The notes under the pieces are model-generated. The model did not search any database. It was not told the DNA's origin and saw only the letters and a list, made by a program, of their open reading frames with translations. From positions 186,001-250,000 of the forward strand of contig CAKJVC010000065.1 of assembly GCA_918026815.1 (NCBI GenBank): 64,000 bases of DNA, written 5' to 3'. The DNA comes from Chalara sp. BL73 (taxonomy: Eukaryota > Ascomycota > Leotiomycetes > Helotiales). Position numbers and translations under genes: made by a program. Positions 11,834 through 22,900 of this stretch are shown here, one piece after another (position 1 is the first letter of the stretch; every line of letters begins with the position of its first letter).

Positions 11834-12055
11834 TGTTGGTATGAGTGAATAGCACACCCCGCGACGCACGGACCACATAGATGTATTATAGCTCTCGTAC
11901 CTAGATTAGCACTTTAAATGAATCAAGAACAAGTCAACCACCTGCAACGAGCATAATAGCACTGCTCTGAGATCGCGGTGCTGCATGCCCCGTGGGTAAC
12001 CGACTCAAGCAATTGCAAGTCATCATACGACGTGTCACAGAAAGTGATACAAACA
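11834..12055 (+). mobile_element. Solo LTR, family D (copy D1)
   Basis: Runs TGTTGGTATGAGTG ... GTGATACAAACA, 222 bp, and matches five other copies in the window. The ends TGTT/AACA and the perfect target duplication of copy D3 identify the family as an LTR. Its orientation relative to the lost internal region is unknown. Confidence 0.75.
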
Positions 12056-12605
12056 AAAACAAAGGGATAACAATACTTGGCGACTTCGGTAAATAACCCC
12101 AAGCCCTGTCTGGATCGGATCCATGGACGCCGCAACAAGGGTTTAGATTATTGAAGAACATGACACCTGAATTTCAAGGTTTTACGGAAGCGAACATACT
12201 AGAAACTACTAGAAACAAACTTCATAGTAGGAGTTTTTTTCTCCCACTCACGAGTATAACTTCTCCAGCCGCCCTCAACCTCGCTCGCGTCCTCGAAATT
12301 GACGTATTAGCTCCCGGACTCGCTTCCCTCGCTCTTGGTGCCCCACTGCACCGTCCTGTTCTACTGTTATATGAGCATAGGCCGTAAATTCGGCCACGGC
12401 ATCACAAGAGCAAGTTCACTCACTATATTTTGTAAGCGATTCTTTATCCATCACAAGTCTTCCATCGCTGCCTATTCTTCAAGACACCTATGTCATCGTA
12501 GTACTATACATAGTGCCTACCACGGTCGCTCCACAAGTCGCCCTCATTTCACAGCCGCACAACAGCAGCCGAAGCATTTTGACTGCATTCGAACACTAGG
12601 TGACA

Positions 12606-13823
12606 ATGAAGATTGAACCATTCACAATCGATGTGCCTCAAAGTGAGATAGATGCGCTTCGCACGCGCTTGGCCAACACTCGCTGGGCGCCCGAACTTGA
12701 TAACGAGAACTGGTCCTACGGAGTCAATGGCACCTATCTGCGCGAACTGATGACCTATTGGCGGGACGGTTTCGACTGGCGCGCACAGGAGGCACGGATG
12801 AACGACTTCCCACAGTTCCGCGCAGAGATCGACGGCGTACCGATTCACTTCATCCACGTGCGCGGCAAGGGGCCTAACCCCGTCCCCATTATTCTAAACC
12901 ACGGATGGCCCTGGACGTTTTGGGACTTTAAGGACATCATCATGGCGCTAGCCGACCCTGCTGCACATGGCGGCAATCCTGAAAACGCATTTGATGTTGT
13001 TGTCCCTTCGCTGCCGGGCTTCGCTTTCTCGGGGCCACTGCCCCGGAACGGTGTAGGCTATGTCGAAACAGCCAGCGTGTGGGCTAAGCTGATGAGGGAA
13101 TTGGGCTATGAGAAGTTCATCACCCATGGGGGTGACGCAGGCGCGTTTGTGAGTGCGCGACTTGGGCATGCGCATGCGGAATCGGTCATGGGCGTTCATC
13201 TGAGCTTCCCTATCCTGCCGGGAGTGCCTCATGACGCCGCCGACCCAGCAGGCTACACGCCGGAAGAACGCGCCTTGGTCGAAGGGCAGGAAAGAGGCCC
13301 GGGGGCCTTCCTCCACGTTTTAATCAATACCTTTGACCCGCAGACCCTCGCATGGGCGATGCACGACAGCCCCGTTGGTCAGGCCGCATGGATACTCCTT
13401 CGCCGCCGCGCCTGGAGCGATTGTCACGGAGACGTGGAGACCAAATTCAACAAGGATACGCTGCTTACGCATCTTTCGCTCTACTGGTTCACAAACAGCT
13501 TTATCGGCTCAGAGCTGTTTTGCCGAGCATCGGGATTTCCCCAGCCTATGGCTCTGGCTAACGACATCAAGCCCGAAATCAACGTGCCAACAGCTGTTGC
13601 CATACTGCCCAAGGACCTGATGTATAAGCCCCGCTCGCTTGTCGCCGCCCATAGTGATCTGCGCCAGTGGTCCGTATTTCCCAGTGGAGGACATTTCGGG
13701 GAAGCCGAAGAACCGAAGCTCATGACTGAAGATATTCGCTCATTCGCTCGCTCACTGCGCCGGGGCCGACCTTCGCCTATGAAGCGTTTCCACCAAATTA
13801 ATGCGAGATACTGCACTACCTGA
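12606..13823 (+). CDS. Epoxide hydrolase (alpha/beta hydrolase with EHN domain), possible bacterial origin
   Basis: A 405-residue intronless ORF; the start is the first in-frame ATG after a TAG at 12597. Residues about 4-110 are the N-terminal epoxide hydrolase (EHN) cap region (IEPFTIDVPQSEIDALRTRL), followed by the oxyanion-hole motif HGWP (99-102), the nucleophile elbow GGDAG with Asp177, and the catalytic His363 in GGHFG. Relatives usually have GGDWG, so the Trp-to-Ala change is unusual. The enzyme would open epoxides to diols through an Asp-ester intermediate. The gene is GC-rich compared with its flanks, has no intron, and its last about 18 residues after the usual end (SFARSLR) look like read-through of a lost stop. 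These points suggest transfer from a bacterium; the upstream flank carries a family D LTR. A fungal origin cannot be excluded. Confidence 0.85.
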   Translation: MKIEPFTIDVPQSEIDALRTRLANTRWAPELDNENWSYGVNGTYLRELMTYWRDGFDWRAQEARMNDFPQFRAEIDGVPIHFIHVRGKGPNPVPIILNHGWPWTFWDFKDIIMALADPAAHGGNPENAFDVVVPSLPGFAFSGPLPRNGVGYVETASVWAKLMRELGYEKFITHGGDAGAFVSARLGHAHAESVMGVHLSFPILPGVPHDAADPAGYTPEERALVEGQERGPGAFLHVLINTFDPQTLAWAMHDSPVGQAAWILLRRRAWSDCHGDVETKFNKDTLLTHLSLYWFTNSFIGSELFCRASGFPQPMALANDIKPEINVPTAVAILPKDLMYKPRSLVAAHSDLRQWSVFPSGGHFGEAEEPKLMTEDIRSFARSLRRGRPSPMKRFHQINARYCTT

Positions 13824-14972
13824 TCGGCTGGAACAGTGTTGAACGGTCCATGCCGCTCGCCGTCATGACAGCGGCCTCTTAACTCAAGCCCATCGACTCT
13901 TAATCGTTGAAGGGCCTGTTCGACTTTCTTATGCACTATGATCTATTTAGTTGAAGATTGTTCAATATGTAGCTTAAGTCCAAAATTAGATCGTTTTAAA
14001 TGGTGTGTTCACATACCTCTCTACTATACATGCTTTAGAATTTTGAAGTCCATAGCCGCTATGTTGCTACGAGGGTGCCTATCGTTCTATGATGTCCAGG
14101 ACAAGAAAGATGCAAGCGGTTGCTACCACATCATATACAGGGAAGTCTCTTGCAATAAGAGAATGCATATTTGTGCAGTCACCGGAAACAGCACCAGATT
14201 TCCGGATAACAACAGTGAAGGCCGCAACTACATTTATGAAATGCTGTAGTTTCACATTTTCACTTGCCATCCTCTTCCAAAGCGGCGTCCCCAACCCCTC
14301 AGAATTCTCCTGTCCTTTCCATCCATGGTAGGTAAAAAATGGGCCATCGGTATCACATTGGTGCCGATGAGTTTCAAGTGCGAATGATCTCAGACCCCAA
14401 GTGCCCCGTATTTGTCCCTGAAAGAGAACCAGATCCCCAAGCAGATTATTCGATTATTAAAGCAGATTTTTAGGTAACCATGACAACAGGCTCATGGCCT
14501 GGTCATAAATTTCGTTTTCCGTTCGCTCTTAAGCATAGGAGCTTCGGGTCGAGAAGGATGGAAGCAGCATTATCGGGTCTGCGGATGCCCCTCTCGCTGG
14601 GGAGAGTTCCTCAAAAAAGGAGGTTTCTTTCCACCACTGGGTAAGCTTACTGGCTCTTTCGGGAGTGCCGAGAAGCTCGGAAAAGTCGCGGAACGGGTAG
14701 CGTGAAAATAGAGGTTTTGTTGATCTACGGCATGTGTAGGAAGCAGAGATTTACAAATCCGCGTATAACCCACCAAATCACGTGGTCCGCACAACCCCCA
14801 TTTTGTTGTCAGAAATTAGCTTACGTAATAAGCCAAAGAACAGGAAAATCTCTTACAGGTATACAGTTGCTAGAAAAAGTATCTCTGCTAACGTCTATCC
14901 CTGAGTCAAGAAACGCACCCCGTCACGAGGCGAATCTACAGTTTAGACATCTCGAGTCTCTTCCTCACAAGT
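13824..14972. other. Intergenic with one degenerate repeat
   Basis: No recognisable gene. The only structure seen is the repeat shared with 52315-52395 (listed separately). Confidence 0.4.
14745..14815 (-). repeat. Degenerate repeat shared with 52315-52395
   Basis: Its reverse complement matches the distant copy: both have AAAATGGG, GTTGTGCGGACCA, GGTGGGT and ATACGCGGAT. The differences are almost all C in the 52-kb copy against T here (GACC against GATT, GGTCATA against GGTTATA, GATCCG against GATTTG), which looks like RIP damage of this copy. Confidence 0.6.
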
Positions 14973-15042
14973 TGTCACGATCCCAATACAGGCGCCAGTG
15001 AATGCCAGATGCGCTGTGCACGTGATCTCAAAGACCGTAACA
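14973..15042 (+). mobile_element. Internally deleted LTR, family H
   Basis: Begins TGTCACGATCCCAATACAGG and ends GACCGTAACA like the 208-bp copy at 34908, but about two thirds of the middle is missing. Confidence 0.65.
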
Positions 15043-15238
15043 TGAGGCAGCGACGGAGCTCTATCAGTCACTCTGGACTAGATACTTATATTGTCCATAC
15101 AGAGGATCAATGGATTCGTGGCAAATCAATTTAATACCACACTTTCTAGAAAATGCTAGAAAGGTGGCGATTCTAAAGTAGTATATAAGTAGATGGTACC
15201 CTAGGACCCCCCAAGCTATAAAGTTGTTTTTTTTAACT

Positions 15239-18200
15239 TTAAATGATAAGCTTTGCTCCTTTTTTAAAGTAAAAGAATGAAATTCTCCCGGACGAATGCC
15301 CAATAGCAAGACTCCTGTTCCAAGTAACTGAACAAGTTTCCCGATAATCGGGAGGCAGCCAAAGAATATTCGTATCGTTTTCCGCTACCCAATGATTAGA
15401 TACTTGTAGGACTAGGACCTGCTTGCCGTTGGGTGAGAAAGCTACTGAATTAGCCAGGTCAGTATGGCCCTCGAGCGTCTGCAGCGGTGCTCCCGTGGCC
15501 GCATCCCAGAGCCGTACCGTCTGATCGTGAGATCTAGACACGACCTGCTTGCCATCGGGTGAGAAAGCCACTGAAAAGACTGAGTTAGTATTGCCCTCGA
15601 GCGTTTGCAGCAGTGCTCCTGTGGCCGCATCCCAGAGCAGTACCGTTTTATCCCGGGATCCAGACACGACTTGCTTGCCGTCGGGTGAAAAGGCTACTGA
15701 ATCGGCGGAGTTAGTATGGCCCTCGAGCGTCTGCAGCAGCGCTCCCGTGGCCGCATACCAGAGCCGTACCGTCTTATCCCCAGATCCAGACACGACTTGC
15801 TTGCCATCGGGTGAGAAAGCCACTGAAAAGACTGAGCTAGTATGGCACTCGAGCGTTTGCAGCAGTGCTCCCGTGGCCGCGTCCCAGAGCCGTACTGTCT
15901 GATCGTAAGATCCGGACACGACCTGCTTGCCGTCGGGTGAAAAAACTACTGAATAGACGAAGCCAGTATGGCCCTCGAGCGTCTGCAGCAGTGCTCCAGT
16001 GGCCGCGTCCCAGAGCCGTACCGTTTGATCGTAAGATCCAGACACGACCTGCTTGCCGTCGGGTGAGAAGGCTACTGAATTGACCGGGTCAGTATGGCCC
16101 TCGAGCGTTTGCAACAGTGCTCCTGTGGCCGCATCCCAAAGCTGTACCGTTTCATCCCCAGATCCAGACACGACTTGCTTGCCATCGGGTGAGAAAGTCG
16201 CTGAACTGACCGGGTCAGTATGGCCCTCGAGCGTCTGCAGAAGTGCTCCCGTGGCCGCGTCCCAGAGCCGTACCGTCTGATCGTAAGATCCAGACACGAC
16301 CTGCTTGCCGTCGGGTGAGAAAGCCACTAAACTGACCTGGTCAGTATGGCACGCGAGCGTTTGCAGCAGTGCTCCCGTGGCCGCGTCCCAGAGCCGTACC
16401 GTCTGATCGCCAGATCCAGACACGACCTGCTTGCCGTCGGGCGAGAAAGCTACTGAATTAACCGGGTCAGTATGGCCCTCGAGCGTCTGCAGCGCGGCGT
16501 TCCAGTGTGCTTGCACTTTTGATTTCAACTGAATCCAATCTGGGATACAACCCTTGAACTTCTTTCGAACAATGCTATTTTCTGGCGCAAAAACAAGAGC
16601 AGAGCAATACAATTGAAGAGGTACCTGTTCGATTACTGATCGGTTATATAAAGCAAATCGCTTTGCATCATGGATAAATGCATGCAAATTGGGGCTGCTT
16701 TTAACCTAAAAGCGAGTTAATCAGACTTCTATTATACGATAGATAGCATACCAAAACATAACTCTCTAAAGACAATATTGCTTCAATCCCTTCTGTAGTT
16801 TTCCCCATCCACCCAAGAGCCTCAAGCCAGTGCAGTAAATGAGCCTGCAGAAACCGGTGGACTTCCTCGCTATCGTGAACCTGAGAGCCACTCTTTTTCA
16901 AATGCTGGACCCAGTAAAGGCATGCATATTGAACTTCAGGCGGGAGGCATTTCTCAATCCAACTACTCTCGACTTGGCTGGTTTGACTCCCAGGAGCATG
17001 CATTTCGCAAATGTCTTTCTTGAGTGTCTGGGATATTAACTGTATGCAGCTAGCAGCTAATATCTGGTGTGCTTTTTTCTCATCCACCCAGAAATCCTTA
17101 CATCGATCTTTGTTAAGCAGGAAATCGCGAAATGAAGGATGGTGTAGGCGGAGCGGGTGAGTCGGGTCCTTTGGAATATAAAGAATCGCATGAAAGTCTT
17201 CAAGTGTCCGGTTGATCTCTTCTTTTGGAAGGTGCAATAGCCTGCTCAATGAAAAGGAAGAAAGAGGCGAAAGTAATACCACTATACTTCCAAGCCTATG
17301 CTTTAACATACCGTATACCTCCTTTTTTTCCTCGTCCGAAAATTCCGAGGAGATCGAGTGCTCGAGGACAGTAAAGTAGATCTCGTTAAGGTGTTTCTCT
17401 GGAGCAGTAATAGCACCACTACTGCCCTTGAGAATTGTATCCAGTCTTTTGCGTGCGAATTGCTTCCCTTCACGGATAAAACGACATGTCGTTGCCGCCC
17501 AAATAAAAAGGCCACAAGCGTATAGCACTAGGTGTCGCAGAGCCACTTCGCCTGGCCAGTCTGCCCCAAGACTCCACTCATGCCTGATTATCCCTAGATT
17601 GTATTCCAGGAATAAAGAAATATCATAGTTAATAGTCGTAGGCGGTACGTTATGGAGCACAAAGTCCTGGTGTTCGGCGTCGGAGATCTGGTAAAAGCCG
17701 TGGCGTATCGGGATTTCAGGTCTGCTTGTTAACAAGACCCGAAGTCGGGTAGCTTTTAAAGTTCGAGCTTCAGCTAAAAGTTGCAAAATCATCCGAATAT
17801 GCTCATTTTTGTCGCACTCATCCAGGGCATCGACTACTAACACGTAAGAAGACGGAGACGAGCCGCTGCTAAGTTTTGACAACGGGAAAAAGATAAGCTG
17901 GCTCCACTGATCACGGAAGGATTGGCTTGCAATATCTTTGCGGTTGGAAATGGCATCACAAATGTAGTGTCGGAGAGAAGGTATATTGTTTGCGAGCTGT
18001 ACAGCAATGCTTGTAAAGAACTTGCCGGCATGGCCCACATCTCCGCCACCTCTTGAGAAAAAGAAGCTAGCCCCAAGGCGGTCTTTCTTACAGTATCTCT
18101 GGGCAATAGTCCGTGCAATTGTCGATTTCCCCGTGCCGGCTAAGCCACTGAGCCAGAATATACACCGCCTATCTTCTCCATCAGCCCAGTCGCATAACTC

Positions 18201-19158
18201 TTGTAGCAAGTCAACTCGAGTGTCCGGAAGGCAAGTGGGATCCTGTTGGCGGTCGAATGAATTGAACGCCGCCCCAGCAGCGGATGGAAGACGGTCCAGC
18301 TCTGGGTTGAGGGATTAGCGCTCCTTTTGATTGCTATATAAGGTGTAACATCAAATTTTTAGACTCACCTTTTAAAGATATGTCTCCTTCTCCGCAGAAC
18401 CATTTAAACGCTTTGTCTTTCAAAGGTTTATTGATCTCCTCTCGGAGCCGCTTTAACGCTTTCTTTTTCCCCTCGCCATAAAGAAGAGGGATCTGGATAT
18501 CGAATATTCCAAATAGCGAGTACGCCTTGTCTTCTTCACGTGTAGTCTGGCGATCTTCTGCCCATGATAACCGGTCTTCGATGTCGAATTGTGATAGAGG
18601 TGCTCCTCGGAGCGCAGAAACCGTAATCCCAGTTATTTCGTGGATTTGTCGCTCTAAGCTCCTTTTGTCCCCTAGACGGTCTTTTTCTTGAGAGAAAAAT
18701 TCAACCGAGCCTGGGCTCGGGGCTAGCAGCTCCTGGAGGGTCCAGCCTCGAGTAAACCATTTACTTGACCGAAATGCTGTTTCCCAAGTACATTCGGTGA
18801 GCGAATCACTGGCTTTCCGCTTCTTTGTCGACACATCCGAGAGATAGACATAGCATTTGGCTGCATTCTGATACCAGCGAAACATCGAGTTGATAGCCTC
18901 CTGAAGCTCAACAGCATTGGATTTGTCAATACAGCAGGTGTCTACCCAAAAGTAGTGCAAGTGATCGCGTCTGGCCTGTTCTCCGCAGAATCTGATCTTG
19001 TTAAAGCCCGTCTTGTTCCTTCCATTCCCTTCTATCATGTCCTTGAAGGTGACTTCCCCCAGTCCCCATGTGTGTGAGAGTATAGCATATAAGGGAATAT
19101 TATCGAAGAACTCCGTCAGGCTGAACTTGCCATTATTATGGTATTTTAGGAGGCGCAT
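15239..19158 (-). CDS. HET-NACHT-WD40 NLR (HNWD type)
   Basis: Three exons: 19158-18369, 18301-16752, 16705-15239. Introns are 18302-18368 (GTGAGT donor) and 16706-16751 (GTATGC donor); the joins keep frame and give 1268 residues. HET domain at 1-250 with all three motifs: AILSHTWG (25-32), YFWVDTCCIDK (69-79), WFTRGWTLQELLAP (133-146). NACHT ATPase with Walker A GLAGTGKST (316-324) and Walker B VVDALDE (419-425). A linker leads to eight full 42-residue WD40 repeats (852-1187), a partial ninth, and a C-terminal cap. Repeats are nearly identical except at a few positions. This is the architecture of the Podospora het-e/het-d/het-r vegetative-incompatibility proteins, in which WD40 repeats sense a partner and HET triggers cell death. 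The gene looks intact. Allorecognition or xenorecognition is inferred from the family. Confidence 0.93.
15491..16500 (-). repeat. Tandem 126-bp WD40-coding repeats
   Basis: Eight complete units of 126 bp inside the last exon of the HET-NACHT-WD40 gene, with a ninth partial unit. Units share long identical stretches, for example those coding FSPDGKQVVSGS and LWDAATGA. Changes gather at codons just after GHT and in GS-x-D-x-TV-x-LW. Confidence 0.9.
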
Positions 19159-19440
19159 TATTCAGACAGGGGCTAAGAGGATGTGCGAACGAAAAATGCC
19201 GGTGGATAGTCGTCGCAGGATCGATATGCATGTATTTGTTGAGTTAGGAGCATAGGTTGGATCGACGGTGTGCTTCGTACGGCTTAGCTGGGCGCACGGC
19301 GGGGTGCATCATCGCTTCGAGCGCGCCAGACCAGCCGATCGCATGGAAGCTGACCGGACTATTTCAAGCGAGTCTGATGCGCGATCGAGCTATGCATCGT
19401 CTTCCATCACTGAAGCGCATCTTGTGGTGAGGAGGAGCCT

Positions 19441-19749
19441 GTATACGCGCGGGGGTGCCGGTTATTTAGCGGTTTCTCGAACCACATAGGCACGTGCCTG
19501 GTGGGGCGCTGTTGCCTAACCGCTGCTTGTCACTAGCCCCCAGTCGGAACTGGGCAAAGGCTAAACCGCCATCCGGTGCTCAAAGCGAGAAGAGCTAAGG
19601 CGTTGGACTGGGACCGTCATGAGAAAAATACTTATAGAAGATCACGCACTGGTTTGAGGTGATAGTGCTGATGGTAGGTATCTAAACCCAATGATTATCT
19701 AGCCAACCACTACCCATCAAAGCAGTTGGACCACATTCCCTAACCCTAG
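19441..19749. other. Intergenic between NLR promoter region and pogo remnant
   Basis: No gene or repeat of the defined families is recognised. Confidence 0.4.
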
Positions 19750-20470
19750 CTGGCACTATGCAGCTATTCCGAGAGTCGATAAGATGAAGGTAGGGTCTTG
19801 TCGGCAAGACGTAGTACTACAAACACCTCAAACGCCATTGTAAGTAGAGGCTCTTATGTCGCTGCAAAACCTATTCATCCAACAGGATGCCCATACGCTT
19901 GATAGGACGAGCAAACAGAACCTACAGAGGCACTTGCAGAAATTTATCAAAGCTGCCCAGCCATGCTCTACCCCAGCCATGCTTTACCAAGAGTGTCCTC
20001 CGGGAAGATCAAATTCAATTCCTGACCACAATCAACAACGAACCAAAAGTTCGACGACCGACGAAGTCATTAGTGCTAGGGGAGGAGAAGGTCATGAGCG
20101 ATGAAGACCTTGAGGAAGCACGAGCGAAGCGTGTTGAAAAAGAGTCTACCCAAGAAGGTAAAGGCAAGGGAAAATGTAGTCGGAAGCGCAAAAGTGGTCC
20201 GCTCGAGGCAGAGGAAGGCACCGCAGACACAGCGAGACGTGGTCGGAAGCGCAAGAGTTCTGCGCTCGAGGCGCCAGAGCCAAAGAACAAGATGGCTCGG
20301 ATAAGTAGAGCCCCCAAGCCAGCAGGTGCCCCAGTAACGCAGGTAAGCGGAGCACAGGATGCGGAGGATGTGATTGCGCCAGAACCACTGGGAACTCCAG
20401 TATCACTAAGAGCCCCAGTGGCGCGAATGTGGTAGCAGAGGATAAGATTGCCGTTCGAAAATTTAATAGA
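19750..20470 (+). pseudogene. Pogo-type (DDE_1) transposase C-terminal remnant
   Basis: The reading begins with a stretch also present after the pogo remnant at 50222 (VGSCRQDVVLQTP, EALMSLQNL) and continues through a frameshift near 19980 into QIQFLTTINNEPKVRR, TKSLVLGEEKVMS, DLEEARAKRVEKE and a very basic tail with two RKRKS-type clusters. This is the charged tail of fungal pogo/Fot-like transposases. The DDE domain itself is absent. Confidence 0.7.
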
Positions 20471-20974
20471 GAATCGATGAGTCCGAGGCAGGCTCGGGCT
20501 AGCTTCGCGACCTATTGCTGTAAAGTAGAGTTAATGTTAGTCTTCGCCGGTTTTTGACACGATAGGTCGTACCAGCCTTTGGCGTCCTTCTACCATGCTT
20601 GCTCTACAATAATTATGCTATCGTCATACCCGCTATTGTACTCGCCATCCTTATGCGCGCCGTTATTGTGCACTCTCCATTGTCCCTTTCATTGTGCCTT
20701 GTTATGTGTCTTGGGTAGTGTTGCCTCTTATCACCGTGCACGCCGCTGTGCTCGCCGTCGTCAGTGTAGTCAGTAGTGTGTACGCCGTAATTACTGCAGT
20801 AATCTCACACCTTATTACGTACGGCAGTACAGGAGCCACCCCCGCCCCCCCTCCCCCCAAGAGTACGTACTAAATAGCACTGCAGCAATATACCTCCTAT
20901 CTCATACGTACAGCGTAATACGGCATAATACGGCATAATTACACGTGACCCAACTTGACCTTTTACTCTTCCTC
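20471..20974. other. Repeat-derived spacer
   Basis: Contains a C-rich tract (about 20838-20862) and short direct repeats of AATACGGCAT (about 20917-20938). Both lie just beyond the 3' end of the hAT transposase remnant, so this may be its terminal region. No gene is seen. Confidence 0.4.
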
Positions 20975-21265
20975 TAATTCAAAGGCTTTTCTTTATACCA
21001 GGACCTTAGACACTCTAATGCTGCAATCATCTTTACTAAAAGCTTATTGCGGCGATCTGTAACTGTAATTTTGCAAGATGAGAAGAGACGTTCTGGCTCT
21101 GCACTCATTGCAGGAATAGAGAGCAAGTTTAGAGCCATCTTACTCAAATTAGGGTATATGGCCTGCTGTTCAAGTGCCAGCTACCAATCCCTTACATCCT
21201 CAAAGTCATAGTTTAGCAGTGAACCGCAATATCGAGTATATTCGTCCTGGTATGGAGTAGTAGGC

Positions 21266-21647
21266 TGTAACAAATAGAGGGCAACAGGAGGGATTACAAT
21301 ATAACAGGTAAGAACACGTGACTGCAGTAGAAATAGTGATGTATTGATATCAAAAGTATGCTTGTCCGTCTAACAGATAAACTCAAGCTTGCTTTCTTCC
21401 TGAAAGCTCTAGCTGTTCCTTATATCCTTTCAACTGTGCTGTAGCTGTATGCCTTATGGCTGCTGTAGTTGTATGCCTGTGGCTGCTGTAGCTGTATGCC
21501 TGTGGCTGCTGTAGCTGTATGCCTGTGGCTGCTGTAGCTGCATGCTGGTGGCTGCTGTAGCTGTACGCCTGTGGCTGTTCAGAGGTGGAGCATGCCGCTT
21601 GCGGCCCTTGAGCTCCTATCCGTCTCTAACCGGCTCTGGCTGTTACA
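21266..21647 (-). mobile_element. Solo LTR, family G (copy G1) with 5-bp target duplication
   Basis: Runs TGTAACAAATAGAGGG ... GCTCTGGCTGTTACA, 382 bp. Flanked by TAGGC on both sides (21261-21265, 21648-21652), a perfect 5-bp duplication. It sits inside the hAT transposase remnant. A second copy in opposite orientation is at 58574-58924. Confidence 0.92.
21437..21580. repeat. 23-bp minisatellite inside LTR G
   Basis: About six tandem units of the 23-bp type CTGTAGCTGTATGCCTGTGG plus CTG, with small changes. The same unit, reverse complement, recurs in the LTR at 58574. Confidence 0.85.
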
Positions 21648-22148
21648 TAGGCACCTTTGCTTTTAAGGAGTTTCTTCCACTGAGTAAACTTATTTGGCGT
21701 TGTGTGTGTGGGAGCAAGAACAGGGCCAGTAGTAGTAGCAGTAGCTTGTCCTAGGAGTCTCTCTAGGCCCGTAGGCATATACTTCTCTCTCCATAGGGCC
21801 TCTAGAGAGGCCTTAGCTGAGCCCCACCACTCACCAATCCAGTGCTCCTCAATATACTACCACTTATAGGCCGGATGAAGGACAAGTGCGCCTACATATG
21901 CCGGTGTTTCACTAGTAAAAGCGTAGTATTTATCTAGTTTTGCCCAGCCAGAGTTAATACAAACTCATTACTAGGTCATCCTTATATTGAGCTTTGCCAT
22001 CCTCATATTGTTGAAGTATAAAATCTAAGGCAGGGAGTACTTCATCAAGGGTATTTCGGTTTAATTCTAGAGCCTTGGTAGTATGTGCGAGGTTTATAAG
22101 AAAACTTTAACCTATAAATTAAGGATTAATGATTAGTACAAAGATTAG

Positions 22149-22371
22149 TGTAACAACTCAAGCTGAACAGGGATCTCGATCCGTAGATCTAGGTAAAAGG
22201 ACTCAGAGATGTGAACAACTATCAATTGTCATAACTAAGAGAACAAGCTACGGACAGAAGAAGGGAAGGAAAACAGCGCTCTGTATACAGGAACTGGCCA
22301 GAGGCCAGGATAAGCGAGCTCTGTGGTGTCCGGTGCCAAGCTCCAAGCGAAAAGAGGCCAGGGCCGTGACA
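22149..22371 (-). mobile_element. Solo LTR, family A (copy A2)
   Basis: TGTAACAACTCAAGC ... GGGCCGTGACA, 223 bp, complete by its ends. No flanking duplication is evident. Confidence 0.8.
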
Positions 22372-22389
22372 CACGGGGACTTCTTAGCG

Positions 22390-22711
22390 GAAGGACTCAA
22401 AGGTGTGAACGACTATCAATTGTTAGAACGAAGAGAACAAGCTACAGACAGAAGAAGGGAAGGAAAGCAGCGATTTATATAGAGGGGGCCAGTGTAAGCG
22501 AGGCCTTGTAGTGTCAGGGGCCGAGCTCTAATATCACGGCCCTGGCCCTATCTCGCTTAGAGCTTGGCGACCGACACTACAGGGCCCGCTTATACTAGGC
22601 CCTGGCCAGTCTCCTGTATATAAAGCACTGCTCGCCTTCCCTTCTTCTGTCTGTAGTTTGTTCTCTTCGTTCTAACAATTGATAGTCGTTCACACTTTTG
22701 AGTCCCTCTAT
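22390..22711. mobile_element. Inverted pair of family A LTR fragments
   Basis: A plus-oriented piece (about 22390-22530) is followed by a minus-oriented piece (about 22534-22711). They pair through GACTCAAAGGTGTGAACGAC / reverse complement and through the GAAGAGAACAAGCTACAGAC region, forming a palindrome with arms of about 150 bp. Similar inverted A pairs occur at 49538-49861 and 59111-59558. Confidence 0.75.
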
Positions 22712-22809
22712 CTTCCAGCAGTGGTTACACCTTTTCTCTTTAGTTTAGAATCTTCGTATTTGATACCTTACAAACAGCTATCACTGGCGCCTGTATTGGA
22801 ATCGTGACA
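22712..22809 (-). mobile_element. LTR family H fragment
   Basis: Minus strand reads TGTCACGATTCCAATACAGG ... GAGAAAAGGTGTAACC, matching the first half of the copy at 34908. Confidence 0.7.
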
Positions 22810-22900
22810 TTATGAGCCTTTAGTGACAACATTTTAAGGATGGTTATAATGATATTGAGCGAGAGGGAGTTCGGGTGCATTTTTAGGATAGACTTCTTAT

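Larger units (their letters stand above)
20975..22100 (-). pseudogene. hAT transposase 3' part, split by a solo LTR
   Basis: On the minus strand, 22100-21653 encodes LELNRNTLDEVLPALDFIL, then GWAKLDKYYAFTSETPAYV, LVLHPAYKW-stop-YIEEHW and TPNKFTQWKKLLKSKG. After removal of the LTR at 21266-21647 it continues as DEYTRYCG, DW-stop-LALEQQ, YPNLSKMALNLLSIPAMSAE and PERLFSSCKITVTDRRNKL. The last part is the hAT C-terminal dimerisation domain. Stops at Trp/Gln-like positions and a frameshift show decay. The 5' part is missing and a family A LTR starts at 22149. Confidence 0.85.

Noticed and set aside
15549..16280. Open frames antisense to the WD40 repeats
   Set aside because: They repeat the period of the sense repeats and have no start context; they are a by-product of the repeated codons.
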